The notes under the pieces are model-generated. The model ran no database searches and had not been told where the DNA came from. It worked only from the letters and a program-made list of their open reading frames with translations. Position numbers and translations under genes: made by a program. Positions 35,372 to 43,430 of a stretch of 56,620 bases of DNA are shown one piece after another (the first letter of the stretch is position 1; the number at the start of each line of letters is the position of its first letter). The DNA lies in the NCBI GenBank assembly GCA_052387955.1, contig JBQTIQ010000057.1:1-56620 (forward strand), given 5' to 3'. Source of the DNA: JBQTIQ01 sp052387955. Lineage in GTDB: Bacteria > Actinomycetota > Acidimicrobiia > Acidimicrobiales > JACDCH01.

Positions 35372-36067
35372 TTACCGACGACGGGGACGAGCGGAACGAA
35401 GGTCCTCCCAACGGTCGCGTCGGCCCCGGCTTCGGGCCGGCCGAGCCGAGCGCAGCCGGCTGGAGGGCGCCGGCGACGGTCGCCGAGGCACGCTGGCCTG
35501 CTTCCACACCGAGGCGAACCGTTGTACCGCGGTGACCGCGGTGAGCGCCAGCATCACCCACAGGATGGCGACCAGCAGGTTGCTGAACAGCAGGCCGATG
35601 GCCAACGCGATGATGCGTTCGGCCCGCTCCATGAGCCCGCCCCGGGCGTCGAAACCGAGGGCCTCGGCTTTGGCCCGCTCGTAGGAGATCAGCATCGACA
35701 GGGCGAGCACCGCCAGCGGCAGCACCGCGATGCGCCCGTCGTGGCGGGAGGCCAGGTGCCAGGCCACGCCGCCGAGCAGCAGCGAGTCGGCCACCCGGTC
35801 GGACACCGAATCGAAGAAGGCACCACGAGGCCCGGCGGTGCCGGACGCCTTGGCCACGGCCCCGTCGAGGACGTCGGGGACCGTCGCGCACACGAGGAGC
35901 AACAAGCCGGCCCGCAGCGCCCCCTGGGCGATGGCAAACGAGGCGAACACGGCCATGACGAGGCCGAGAGCGGTGAGATGATCGGCCGTGATCCCCCGCT
36001 TGCGGATGCTGGCGCCGACCGGCCGGAGGTTCTTCTCCACCGTCGAGCGCAACCCTTTGTCCAACAC
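35372..36067 (-). CDS. pgsA: CDP-alcohol phosphatidyltransferase, likely phosphatidylinositol(-phosphate) synthase
   Basis: Makes the phosphatidylinositol core by joining CDP-diacylglycerol and inositol phosphate. 231 residues from a GTG at 36065-36067; the frame runs on to 36181 but through repeat R1. About six helices. The catalytic motif reads DVLDGAVAKASGTAGPRGAFFDSVSD, given here as D-x2-D-G-x2-A-K-x8-G-x3-D-x3-D: all acidic residues are present, but the usual Arg after Ala is Lys. The C-terminus is Arg/Ser/Pro-rich. The gene order pgsA-patA-pimA supports the PI role rather than phosphatidylglycerol synthesis. Confidence 0.9.
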   Translation of the reverse strand: MLDKGLRSTVEKNLRPVGASIRKRGITADHLTALGLVMAVFASFAIAQGALRAGLLLLVCATVPDVLDGAVAKASGTAGPRGAFFDSVSDRVADSLLLGGVAWHLASRHDGRIAVLPLAVLALSMLISYERAKAEALGFDARGGLMERAERIIALAIGLLFSNLLVAILWVMLALTAVTAVQRFASVWKQASVPRRPSPAPSSRLRSARPARSRGRRDRWEDLRSARPRRR

Positions 36068-36118
36068 GGGCAACTCCGGGGGCCGGGGCGAAACTCCGCG
36101 AACCTTACCGTACCGGCC

Positions 36119-36184
36119 GGCGTTCCCCGGCCACGCAGGCCGGGCTCGACCGCACCTCCGCTGGCGCTGCGGTGCTCGCATCGG
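36119..36184. repeat. Dispersed repeat R1, single copy upstream of pgsA
   Basis: Contains the R1 core GCGTTCCCCGGCCACGCAGG exactly, then CCTCCGCTGGCGCTGCGGTG and CTCGCATCGG. Lies in the 167-base gap between lycopene cyclase and pgsA. Confidence 0.9.
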
Positions 36185-36234
36185 TCAACCACATCGCCGA
36201 GGCCCGACTGGCCGACACGCGGGGTCGCCGAGGA

Positions 36235-37392
36235 TCAGGGACGACGGAAGGCGCCGGCGGCCAGGGACGCTTTGGTACGCAGGTCGACCCGGAGGCCGGT
36301 TGCGGTCATGGCCGTGACCGTGCCGCCGAGCCGGGGCCGGGGCCCGAGGAAGGGCGCCCACCGCTTGACCTTCAGGCCGAGGAACGTGTCGAAGAAGCCG
36401 GGCATCTGGTCGGGACCGAGGTGCAGCATCGCTTCGAGCCCGCGGCGCTGGACGAACCGGGCGGCGCGGGCGTTGGCCCCCCACAGGGCCTGGTGGCCGG
36501 CGGCGACGGCGGCCGACGGCCCGCCCGACGCCAGCGCCGAGGCCAGCGCCCGGGCCAGCACCGGGGCGGCGGCGAACGAGGCGGCGACGCTGTAGCCCGA
36601 CGCCGGGTGCACCAGCGCGCCGGCGGCGCCGAAGCCGATCGGGCCCCGCTTGCGGGGCACCGGTGGGTCGATGGCGAAGCGGACCCGCTCGATCTCCTCG
36701 TCGTCCGACAGCGCGATGCCCCGTGCCGCCAGCCGGGCCCGGAGGCGTCGTTCGAGGTCGGCCAACGGGTACGCCGGCCGGGCGGCCAGGCTGGTCTCCT
36801 CCAACAGCGCCCGACCGTCGCCGAGGTCGAGGGCGTAGAGGAACGTCGGGTGCCCGCTCTCACCGTGCTCGGGCCGCCAGTCCATGAACACCGCCTCCCT
36901 CTCCGCCAACCCGGCGGCGGCCCGGTCGACCATGAGCCCGAAGGCGGTCTGTTCGGCCGGTACCTTGCGGCCCGGGCCGAGCAGCACCCGACGAGGGCCG
37001 GTCGCGTCGACGACCACCGCCGCGCCCCGGCTGACACCGTCGGACAGGCGCACGTGATGGGCGTCGCCGCCCTCCACCCGGCCGGTGACTAGCTCGGCGC
37101 TGGCGGCGCGGTCGGCCAGCAGGAGCTGGAGCCGGGGCACGTCGAGCACGGCGTAGTCGCGGTCGATGCGTTGCTCCTTGTGCCCGATGGCGCGCACGTT
37201 GTCGCACCGGACCGCCACCGCCGGCGTGGCCCAGTCGGGGACCTCGTCGGCCCAGGCGGCGAAGGTCCGCTCCCAGGGGCGGTGCGGAGCAGGGTCGACC
37301 ACCGTCACCCGCAGGCCGGCGGCCACCGCTTCGGCCGCCAGGGCCAGGCCGCCGGGCCCGGCGCCGGCGACGATCAGATCGGGATCGGGCAC
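36235..37392 (-). CDS. Lycopene cyclase, CrtL type
   Basis: FAD/NAD(P)-dependent cyclase that forms beta-ionone rings on lycopene. 385 residues from a GTG. N-terminal dinucleotide-binding LIVAGAGPGGLALAAEA; then VFMDWRPEH and FLYALDLGDGRALLEETSLA, cited as GDGRALLEETSLA, both diagnostic of CrtL/CrtY flavocyclases; GFGAAGALVHPASGYSVA is the conserved third block. No crtB, crtI or crtE is nearby, so the pathway must be completed elsewhere. Divergent from the EF-G-like gene by 74 bases. Confidence 0.9.
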   Translation of the reverse strand: MPDPDLIVAGAGPGGLALAAEAVAAGLRVTVVDPAPHRPWERTFAAWADEVPDWATPAVAVRCDNVRAIGHKEQRIDRDYAVLDVPRLQLLLADRAASAELVTGRVEGGDAHHVRLSDGVSRGAAVVVDATGPRRVLLGPGRKVPAEQTAFGLMVDRAAAGLAEREAVFMDWRPEHGESGHPTFLYALDLGDGRALLEETSLAARPAYPLADLERRLRARLAARGIALSDDEEIERVRFAIDPPVPRKRGPIGFGAAGALVHPASGYSVAASFAAAPVLARALASALASGGPSAAVAAGHQALWGANARAARFVQRRGLEAMLHLGPDQMPGFFDTFLGLKVKRWAPFLGPRPRLGGTVTAMTATGLRVDLRTKASLAAGAFRRP

Positions 37393-37466
37393 CCCCAGAC
37401 CGTAGGGGATACACGCCTGAGGGGAAGCTACGCTCGGGACCGCTCGTCACGATCGGGGGAATCCTG

Positions 37467-39536
37467 GTGAAGCGCTTCGCGCCGGACAAGATCCGCAACG
37501 TCGCCTTGGTCGGCCACGGAGGCTCGGGTAAGACGACGCTGGCGGAGGCGCTGCTGTACGCCGCCGGGGCCATAAACCGCATGGGCCGCGTCGAGGACGG
37601 CACAACGGTCTGCGACTTCGATCCCGAGGAGCAGAAGCGGAGCCTGTCGCTCTCGTTGGCGCTGGCGCCCTTCGAGTGGAAGGGCCACAAGATCAACCTG
37701 ATCGACACACCCGGCTACGCCGACTTCTTCGGCGACGTCGAGGCCGCACTGCGGGTGGCCGACCTGGCCGTCTTCGTGGTCAGCGCGGTGGACGGTGTCG
37801 AGGTCCAGACCCAGGCGGCGTGGAAGCTCGCCGCCAAGCTGCGCATCCCCCGTCTCGTCTTCGTCAACAAGCTCGACCGGGAGCGGGCCTCGTTCGAACG
37901 CACCCTCGACGAACTACGCGACCGCTTCGGGAGCGGCGTGGCCCCGCTCGAGCTGCCCATCGGCGAGGAGAGCGAGTTCCGGGGCATCGCCGACCTGCTC
38001 ACCGATTCGGCCCTGATCTACGACGGTGGCCAATCCACTGCCGGCGCCATCCCCGACGAGCTCGCCGGCCGGGAGCGGGAGGTCCACGACAACCTGGTCG
38101 AGGGCATCGTGGTGGCCGACGACGACCTGCTCGAGCGCTACCTCGGAGGCGAGGAGATCACGGTCACCGAGCTCGAGCACACCTTGGCCCACGGGGTGGC
38201 CAGCGCCAGCGTGTTCCCCGTGGTCATCGGTTCCGCCACCACCGGCATCGGCATCGACCGGTTGGCCGACTTCCTGTGCGAGATCGGGCCGGCCCCCGCC
38301 GACCGCCCGCCGGTGACGGTGCGGGCCGGTGACGGCACCGTCGACGTCGCCTCCGACGCCAGCGGGGACCCGCTGGCCATCGTGTTCAAGACCATCGCCG
38401 ATCCTTACGTGGGCCGCATCTCGCTGTTCAAGGTGCTCTCGGGGACGATCAGGCCCGACGACCATCTGGTCAACTCGCGCTCGGGTACCGACGAACGGCT
38501 CCACGGGCTGTTCACGTTGCGGGGCAAGGACCAGGACCAGCTCGACGAGATCCCCGCCGGCGACATCGGCGCCGTCGCCAAGCTGTCCTCGACGTCGACC
38601 GGTGACACCCTCGCGCCCAAGGGGACGCCGGTATCGGTGGCGCCGATCGAGCTCCCCCCGCCGGTGCTCGCCGCCGCCATCGTGGCCCGTACCCAGGCCG
38701 ACGAGGACAAGCTGGCCAACGCCCTGCACCGCCTGCAGGAGGAGGACCCGGCCCTCGTCATCGAGCGGGCCGAGGAGACGCACCAGACCCTGTTGCGGGG
38801 CACGGGCGAGACCCACCTGCAGATCAGCCTCGAGAAGCTGGCCCGCAAGTTCGGTGTCGAGGTCGACACCGAAGACGTGAGGGTCCCGTACCGGGAGACG
38901 ATCACGGTGGCAACCCGCGGCGTCGAGGGCAAGCACAAGAAGCAGTCGGGCGGGCACGGCCAGTTCGGCGTGTGCGTCATCAACGTCGAGCCCGCGGAGC
39001 GGGGCGGAGGGTTCCAGTTCGTCGACAAGATCGTGGGCGGCGCCATCTCCCGCAGCTACATCCCTGCCGTCCAGAAGGGGGTCGACGAGGCCATGGCCAA
39101 CGGCGGCGTGTTCGGCCACCCGGTCGTGGACGTCAAGGTCGAGCTCGTCGACGGCAAGGAGCACTCGGTCGACTCGTCGGAGATGGCGTTCAAGATCGCC
39201 GGCCGCCTCGCCATCCGCGAGGCGCTGGCCAAGGCCGGCCCGGTGCTGCTGGAGCCGGTGTCACGGCTCGAGGTCACCGCCCCGACCGAGAACCAGGGTG
39301 ACGTGATGGGCGACCTCAACTCCCGCCGGGGCCGGGTGCAGGGCAGCGAGCCCGCCGACGTGGGCGAGCAGACCGTCACCGCTCTGGTGCCGACGTCGGA
39401 GATCCTGCGCTACGCGATCGACCTGCGTTCGCTCACCGGCGGCCGCGGCCGTTTCCACGCCACCTTCGACCACTACGACGTGATGCCCAACCATCTCGTC
39501 GACAAGGTCAAGCGCGACGCTCGCGAACTTGACTGA
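37467..39536 (+). CDS. Elongation factor G-like translational GTPase (EF-G2 type)
   Basis: 689 residues from the GTG at 37467, with GGGGGA seven bases upstream. G1 VGHGGSGKTTLAEALL, G3 DTPGYADFFGDVEAALRVAD (cited as DTPGYADFFGD), G4 NKLDRERAS. Domains II-V follow, with GETHLQISLEKLARKFGVEV, cited as GTGETHLQISLEKL, and GRFHATFDHYDVMP at the end. It has the signature of the actinobacterial EF-G paralogue rather than housekeeping EF-G: a shortened G2/switch region (RSLSLSLALAPFEW) and HKKQSGGHGQFG. Specific function unknown. Confidence 0.92.
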   Translation: MKRFAPDKIRNVALVGHGGSGKTTLAEALLYAAGAINRMGRVEDGTTVCDFDPEEQKRSLSLSLALAPFEWKGHKINLIDTPGYADFFGDVEAALRVADLAVFVVSAVDGVEVQTQAAWKLAAKLRIPRLVFVNKLDRERASFERTLDELRDRFGSGVAPLELPIGEESEFRGIADLLTDSALIYDGGQSTAGAIPDELAGREREVHDNLVEGIVVADDDLLERYLGGEEITVTELEHTLAHGVASASVFPVVIGSATTGIGIDRLADFLCEIGPAPADRPPVTVRAGDGTVDVASDASGDPLAIVFKTIADPYVGRISLFKVLSGTIRPDDHLVNSRSGTDERLHGLFTLRGKDQDQLDEIPAGDIGAVAKLSSTSTGDTLAPKGTPVSVAPIELPPPVLAAAIVARTQADEDKLANALHRLQEEDPALVIERAEETHQTLLRGTGETHLQISLEKLARKFGVEVDTEDVRVPYRETITVATRGVEGKHKKQSGGHGQFGVCVINVEPAERGGGFQFVDKIVGGAISRSYIPAVQKGVDEAMANGGVFGHPVVDVKVELVDGKEHSVDSSEMAFKIAGRLAIREALAKAGPVLLEPVSRLEVTAPTENQGDVMGDLNSRRGRVQGSEPADVGEQTVTALVPTSEILRYAIDLRSLTGGRGRFHATFDHYDVMPNHLVDKVKRDARELD

Positions 39537-39572
39537 GTATTTTCGCTCACTGGCTCGCGTCGCGTTGCGTTC

Positions 39573-39594
39573 GGGCGAGCCCGGTGGCTCGCCC
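39573..39594. terminator. Hairpin downstream of the EF-G-like gene
   Basis: Perfect 9-bp inverted repeat GGGCGAGCC / GGCTCGCCC with a four-base loop, 36 bases after the stop codon. Likely intrinsic terminator, without T run. Confidence 0.65.
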
Positions 39595-39814
39595 AGCCAA
39601 CGTGCCTGTCGGGTTGGGGCGAGTAGCCGCAGCGATGGCCTCAGATCGATGCCGCCGGGCTGATGACGGGACGCTCAGGCATCGCGACGCACAAGGGTGA
39701 GGGCGGCGGCACCCAGGGCGGCGACGGCGTAGAGGCGAACACCGCGCCGGGCCCGAGCGCCACAACGGCATCCCACGCCGGGCAACCGAGAAGGGGTTCC
39801 CGATCACTGCTGCC

Positions 39815-40179
39815 TTGCGACTGGAGGCGAATGCCGGCAGCATCGGAGCCGCCCGCGCCTTCGCCGCGTCCACCCTCGGCGGCCAGGACCTCGGCGGGCT
39901 GGTCGAGGAAGCGGTGCTGCTGGCCAGCGAGGTCGTCACCAACGCCGTCGTCCACGGGGGCCCGCATCGTGACGGCGAGGAGATCGAGCTCCGGGTCGAC
40001 GTCACCCTCGATGCGATCCGAGTGGAGGTGCGTGATCCGAGCCCGGTCCCGCCGGTCGAACGTGAACCGGGGACCGGACTGTCGGGCCGGCCGATGCTCA
40101 TGGTCGACGCCGTGCCAGCGCGTGGGGCGTGACGCTGTCCGAATCTGGCCAGCGGGTCCGGTTCGAGCTTCGGCTCTGA
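39815..40179 (+). pseudogene. RsbW/HATPase_c-type anti-sigma kinase-like protein, frameshifted near the C-terminus
   Basis: The frame from TTG 39815 gives LEANAGSIGAARAFAASTL, then LASEVVTNAVVHGGPH, the N-box of RsbW-type ATPases, IRVEVRDPSP (G1-like) and GTGLSGRPMLMVDAV, and stops at TGA 40132. Homologues continue with RWGV and a final beta strand. Exactly that appears in the next frame at 40120-40179 (RWGVTLSESGQRVRFEL, with the Arg restored by one added base). So one base appears lost near 40122, either a real mutation or an assembly error. A STAS-domain protein lies 260 bases away, the usual partner class. Confidence 0.7.
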
Positions 40180-40194
40180 GGCCAGGTGCACGGT

Positions 40195-40350
40195 GGCGAT
40201 CAGGCGGTCACCGTTGCCCCGCGGGGAGTGGCGACCGGGCCTCGGGCGGGCGTTGAACTCCCCGGCCACGCCGACAGCCCGGCCTGGGTGGTCCACTGGG
40301 ATTTCGATGACGACCTCGACGGCGGTGCCGTTGAGGGTGGAGCCGATCAC
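40195..40350 (-). pseudogene. Possible fragment of a glycogen-binding (isoamylase N-terminal, E-set) domain protein
   Basis: The frame reads VEVVIEIPVDHPGRAVGVAGEFN, cited as EIPVDHPGRAVGVAGEFN, then RHSPRGNGDRLIATVHLA. This resembles the V.VVGDFN.W.P....R...G.W.A.V.L pattern of small E-set/CBM48 proteins, with the usual Trp after FN missing. The reading is lost at both sides: no start that fits upstream, and the end runs into the frameshifted ATPase. Weak, kept as a probable remnant. Confidence 0.35.
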
Positions 40351-40440
40351 GACGCCGCGAGGAGGCGGGCGGCTTCGTCGGGCGCGGTCTGGGGCCGAGG
40401 GCGAGGCGGGTCGCCGAGCCGGTGATGAATATGACCCGGC

Positions 40441-40863
40441 TCATCGCGGGATGGCGCCCATGGCGAAGGTCTCGGCCAGGCCACAGATGTCGATGGTGCG
40501 CCGGACGGCGGGGCGACATCCGGTCACCTGCAACACACAGCCCCCGTCCCGAGCAACAGCGCGGGCTTCGATGAGCGCGGTGAGCCCGGCGGCGCCCATG
40601 AAGTCGACGTCGGTCAGTTCGACGACCAGGCCGGTGATGACCCCGTCGATCTCGGCGGTGAGTCGGTCCGTGAGCAGACGAGCGGTGGACAAGTCGATGT
40701 CACCGGCCACGAGGACCCAGGTCGTGAGGGCCTGGTGCTCGACACGAACGCCGAACTGGCTGCTGACGGACGCCACGCAGAAGGTCGGAGCCGGGCCGGT
40801 GCAGGCCGGGGCTGTCCCGTTGGCATGTCGGTCCCCGGTGGCGGCGTACCGACCTGTTCCCAT
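40441..40863 (-). CDS. STAS domain protein (anti-anti-sigma factor type)
   Basis: 140 residues from an ATG at 40861-40863. The C-terminal 100 residues form a STAS fold: LTTWVLVAGDIDLSTARLLTDRL, cited as VAGDIDLSTARLLTDRL, VVELTDVDFMGAAGLTALIEA, cited as LTDVDFMGAAGLTALIE. In canonical SpoIIAA-type proteins the phosphorylated Ser lies at D(S/T)SG; here the segment is DFMGAAG, so the phospho-acceptor Ser is replaced by Met/Gly. That suggests a constitutively active or non-phosphorylated regulator. The N-terminal 40 residues are Cys/Thr/Ala-rich and may not belong to the protein. Confidence 0.8.
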   Translation of the reverse strand: MGTGRYAATGDRHANGTAPACTGPAPTFCVASVSSQFGVRVEHQALTTWVLVAGDIDLSTARLLTDRLTAEIDGVITGLVVELTDVDFMGAAGLTALIEARAVARDGGCVLQVTGCRPAVRRTIDICGLAETFAMGAIPR

Positions 40864-41006
40864 CGCTCCCCCGACGTCGCTGCTCGGCGGCAGCGCCACC
40901 AGGGTCTGGAGCAACGCCTGCGTGGCCACCAGAGGGGCCAGGCGGGCCAATCTACCGGTCTGTGCCGAAGTCGCGTCGCGCGGGCCGCACTGGCCGGCCG
41001 GGGAGA

Positions 41007-41169
41007 TCCCCTGCCGCGCATGTCGTGGAGCTTCTCGAGGGTCTGGTCGGCGCCCTTGACGGAGCCGGTGTGGTGCTTGTCGTGGTGCAGCTCCATGATC
41101 CGGGCGCTGATGGGCGGCTCGAGGGCGCCGGGATCGTTGGGAAGGTCGGAGCGTGCCGGTGTCCGTCAT
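41007..41169 (-). pseudogene. Remnant of an Fe/Mn superoxide dismutase gene (N-terminal part)
   Basis: An ATG at 41167-41169 overlaps the ClC channel stop as ATGA and reads MTDTGTL. After a frame change (two bases missing or one extra near 41148) the protein continues DLPNDPGALEPPISARIMEL, then HHDKHHTGSVKGADQTLEKL. This is the N-terminal helical hairpin of Fe/Mn-SOD, including the first metal-ligand His region (usual PDLPY.Y.ALEP.IS..IMELHHDKHH..YV.GAN..LE). Similarity ends at about 41007, so the catalytic C-terminal domain is gone. Confidence 0.75.
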
Positions 41170-42944
41170 GTCGATGTCTCCTCTCGCCTGCGGTTCCGGC
41201 GGATGCCACGGTTGGCGGCGATCCGGGCAGCGACTCCGGCCTGGGGGCGTTCGAGCTCGAGCTGGCGGCGGCGGACCTTCAGGAGGTCCGTGCGGGTGCA
41301 GATCCCGACGACGCCGTGGCTGTGGTCGACGACGGGGACATGTTCGACGTGCTCGTCGACCATGATCCGCAGGGCTGCCTGGGCGGTGTCGCCGGCCTCG
41401 ACGGTTAGGACTTGGAGGGCGGCGTGGTCGATTAGGGCCTGGTCGTCGTCGCAGTCGTCGCGGAGCAGGTCGCCGCGGGTGACGATACCCACCAGCCGGG
41501 CGCCGTCGTCGAGGATCGGGTAGGCGCCGTGCCCGCCTCCCGCGAAGCAATTCCGAGCCTCACCGACCGTGGCGGTGTGGGCGAGCACGGCGACCTCGGT
41601 GGTCATGATCTCGCCGACCCGCACGCCCGTGAACGGGTCGACGCCGTAGTGCCGGCCGATGTGGAGGCCGCGGCGGCGCAGCTTCTCGGTCATGAGGCTG
41701 TCCCGGTTGACCGCGGAGTACACGAGATCGGCGAGGACGCTGGCCAGCATCAGCGGCAGGATGACGTCGTAGTCGCGTGTGAGCTCGAACACGAAGACGA
41801 TGGCGGTGAAGGGGGCCTGGGTGGCGGCGCCGAAGGTGGCAGCCATGGCGACGATGGCGAAGGCACCGATGCTGATGTCGGGCCCGGGGAGCAGATGGTT
41901 GAGACCGTCGCCGACCACGGTGCCGAACGAGGCGCTGATCAGCAGGATCGGTGCGAGCGTCCCCCCGGAGGTGCCCGACCCGAGGGCCAGCCACCAGGCG
42001 AGGAGCTTGCCGAGCGCGAGGGCGGCGCCGGTGCCGACGGCGAGGCGGGCGTTGAGGACGTCGTCGAGGGCGTCGTAGCCGACGCCGAGGGCGCGGGGCA
42101 CAAACAGGCCGACGGTCACGAAGCCAATGGCCCCGATCGCCGGATGCCAGAAGTCGCTGACCGGCAGCCGCCGGTAGAGGTCCTCGACGAAGAACAGCCC
42201 TCGGCTGATGACGATGGCGAGGACGCCGCAGGTGAGGCCGAGCAGCACGAAGGCCGGGAGCACGTCGAGGGCGGCGAAATCGTGCTGGGGGACTGAGACC
42301 AGCGGGCCGTCGCCGAAGAGCGCGGAGTGCATGCCCCCGGCGATGGCGGTTGCGACCGCGAGCGGGACGAAGGCCCGGACCGAGAACTCGAAGAGCAACA
42401 GTTCGATGGCGAGGACCACCGCGGCCAGCGGCGCCCCGAAGGTCGCCGACATACCGGCGGCGGCCCCGGCGGCCAAGAGGATCTTCCGCTCCGACGGGGT
42501 GACCGGCAGGGCCTGGCCGAGTAGGGAACCGATCGACCCGCCGGTCACGATGATCGGGCCCTCCGCACCGAAGGGTGCGCCGGTGCCGATGGCGATCGCG
42601 GCGGAGATGGGCTTGGCGATCGCGGTGCGAGGTGCGATGCGGCTCTGCTTGGTGAGGACAGCCTCCATCGTCTCGGGGATGCCGTGTCCCCGAATGAGCG
42701 GCGCCCACTTGGCCAGGAGGCTGATCGCGATCGCGCCGCCGACCGCGACGGCGTAGCTCGGCCACCCGACCTCAAGGGTCGCCAGGGACGGGACGGCGGT
42801 GCCGTCCTGGTGGAACAGCGCGAGGTTGGTGAGCAGCTCGATGAGGTGGATCAGGGCCCACGCGGCGCCGCCGCCGGCGAACCCGAGCAAGGCTGCCAGG
42901 CAAGCCAGGAGAGACAGCCGCTTCGTCGAGGTCCGCATAATCAT
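41166..42944 (-). CDS. ClC-type chloride channel/antiporter with C-terminal CBS pair
   Basis: 592 residues; ATG at 42944, with another ATG two codons in. About 12 helices hold the anion-path motifs: GHGIPE (GSGIP region), GAPFGAEGPIIVTGG (G(K/R)EGP region), GGTLAPILL (GxFxP region, Leu for Phe). After the membrane part come two CBS domains (about 440-560: VGEIMTTEVAVLAHTATVGEA, cited as VGEIMTTEVAVLAHT, and LQVLTVEAGDTAQAALRIMVDEHVEHVPVVD, cited as EHVEHVPVVD), likely nucleotide sensing. The Arg-rich tail ends at a stop shared with the SOD remnant start. Divergent from marR by 27 bases. Confidence 0.92.
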   Translation of the reverse strand: MIMRTSTKRLSLLACLAALLGFAGGGAAWALIHLIELLTNLALFHQDGTAVPSLATLEVGWPSYAVAVGGAIAISLLAKWAPLIRGHGIPETMEAVLTKQSRIAPRTAIAKPISAAIAIGTGAPFGAEGPIIVTGGSIGSLLGQALPVTPSERKILLAAGAAAGMSATFGAPLAAVVLAIELLLFEFSVRAFVPLAVATAIAGGMHSALFGDGPLVSVPQHDFAALDVLPAFVLLGLTCGVLAIVISRGLFFVEDLYRRLPVSDFWHPAIGAIGFVTVGLFVPRALGVGYDALDDVLNARLAVGTGAALALGKLLAWWLALGSGTSGGTLAPILLISASFGTVVGDGLNHLLPGPDISIGAFAIVAMAATFGAATQAPFTAIVFVFELTRDYDVILPLMLASVLADLVYSAVNRDSLMTEKLRRRGLHIGRHYGVDPFTGVRVGEIMTTEVAVLAHTATVGEARNCFAGGGHGAYPILDDGARLVGIVTRGDLLRDDCDDDQALIDHAALQVLTVEAGDTAQAALRIMVDEHVEHVPVVDHSHGVVGICTRTDLLKVRRRQLELERPQAGVAARIAANRGIRRNRRREETST

Positions 42945-42951
42945 CGTGAAG

Positions 42952-42962
42952 CGATACTATCG
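42952..42962. promoter_or_regulatory. Palindrome CGATACTATCG between the ClC and marR genes
   Basis: CGATA-C-TATCG is a perfect 5-bp inverted repeat with a one-base centre. It lies in the 27-base space between two divergent starts, an AT-rich island in this genome. Placement makes it a good candidate operator for the MarR protein, controlling itself and the channel gene. Confidence 0.5.
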
Positions 42963-42971
42963 TAACTCGAT

Positions 42972-43406
42972 ATGAAGGAACCAGGGCAGCGCCTGCGTGA
43001 TGAGGACTTCGCTCGGCTGCTCGTGTTCCGTGACGGACTGCGGCGCTTCCAGCGCTGGAGCGAGGAGCAGGCGAAGCAGGTCGGGTTGACCGCCACCCAG
43101 CACCAGCTGCTGCTGGCGGTACGCGGGCACGGCTCGGCGCCGTCGATCCGGGAGATCGCCGACCACCTCCTCCTCCGGCACCACAGCGTCGTCGAGCTCG
43201 TCGACCGTGCCGTGGCCGCCGGCCTCGTCAGACGGGTGCACGACGAGGACGACCAGCGCGTCGTCCGCCTGCTGCTGACGGCCAGCGGGACGCGGCGGGT
43301 CGAGTCGCTCGCCGGCGCCCACCTCGAGGAGCTGTCCCGGCTCCGTCCCCGCTTCGATTCCCTCTGGGCCGACCTTCCGGCCGGGTACGGAGCACCAAGG
43401 AGGTAA
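42972..43406 (+). CDS. MarR family transcriptional regulator
   Basis: 144 residues, ATG at 42972 with GATATGAAGGAA just around it. Winged helix: FQRWSEEQAKQVGLTATQHQLLL, cited as VGLTATQHQLLLAVRGH, SIREIADHLLLRHHSVVELVDR (recognition helix, cited as ADHLLLRHHSVVELVDRA), and wing VHDEDDQRVVRLLLTASG. Divergence from the ClC gene suggests it regulates that gene, perhaps in response to acid, halide or an aromatic ligand (inference). Confidence 0.9.
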   Translation: MKEPGQRLRDEDFARLLVFRDGLRRFQRWSEEQAKQVGLTATQHQLLLAVRGHGSAPSIREIADHLLLRHHSVVELVDRAVAAGLVRRVHDEDDQRVVRLLLTASGTRRVESLAGAHLEELSRLRPRFDSLWADLPAGYGAPRR

Positions 43407-43430
43407 ACCCATGGCACGCGGGCCGGTAGC

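Noticed and set aside
40614..41096. 160-codon frame starting MELHHDKHH considered as a complete gene
   Set aside because: Only the first 30 residues resemble superoxide dismutase; the rest is antisense-like Arg/Trp/Pro-rich sequence, so it is kept only as a remnant.
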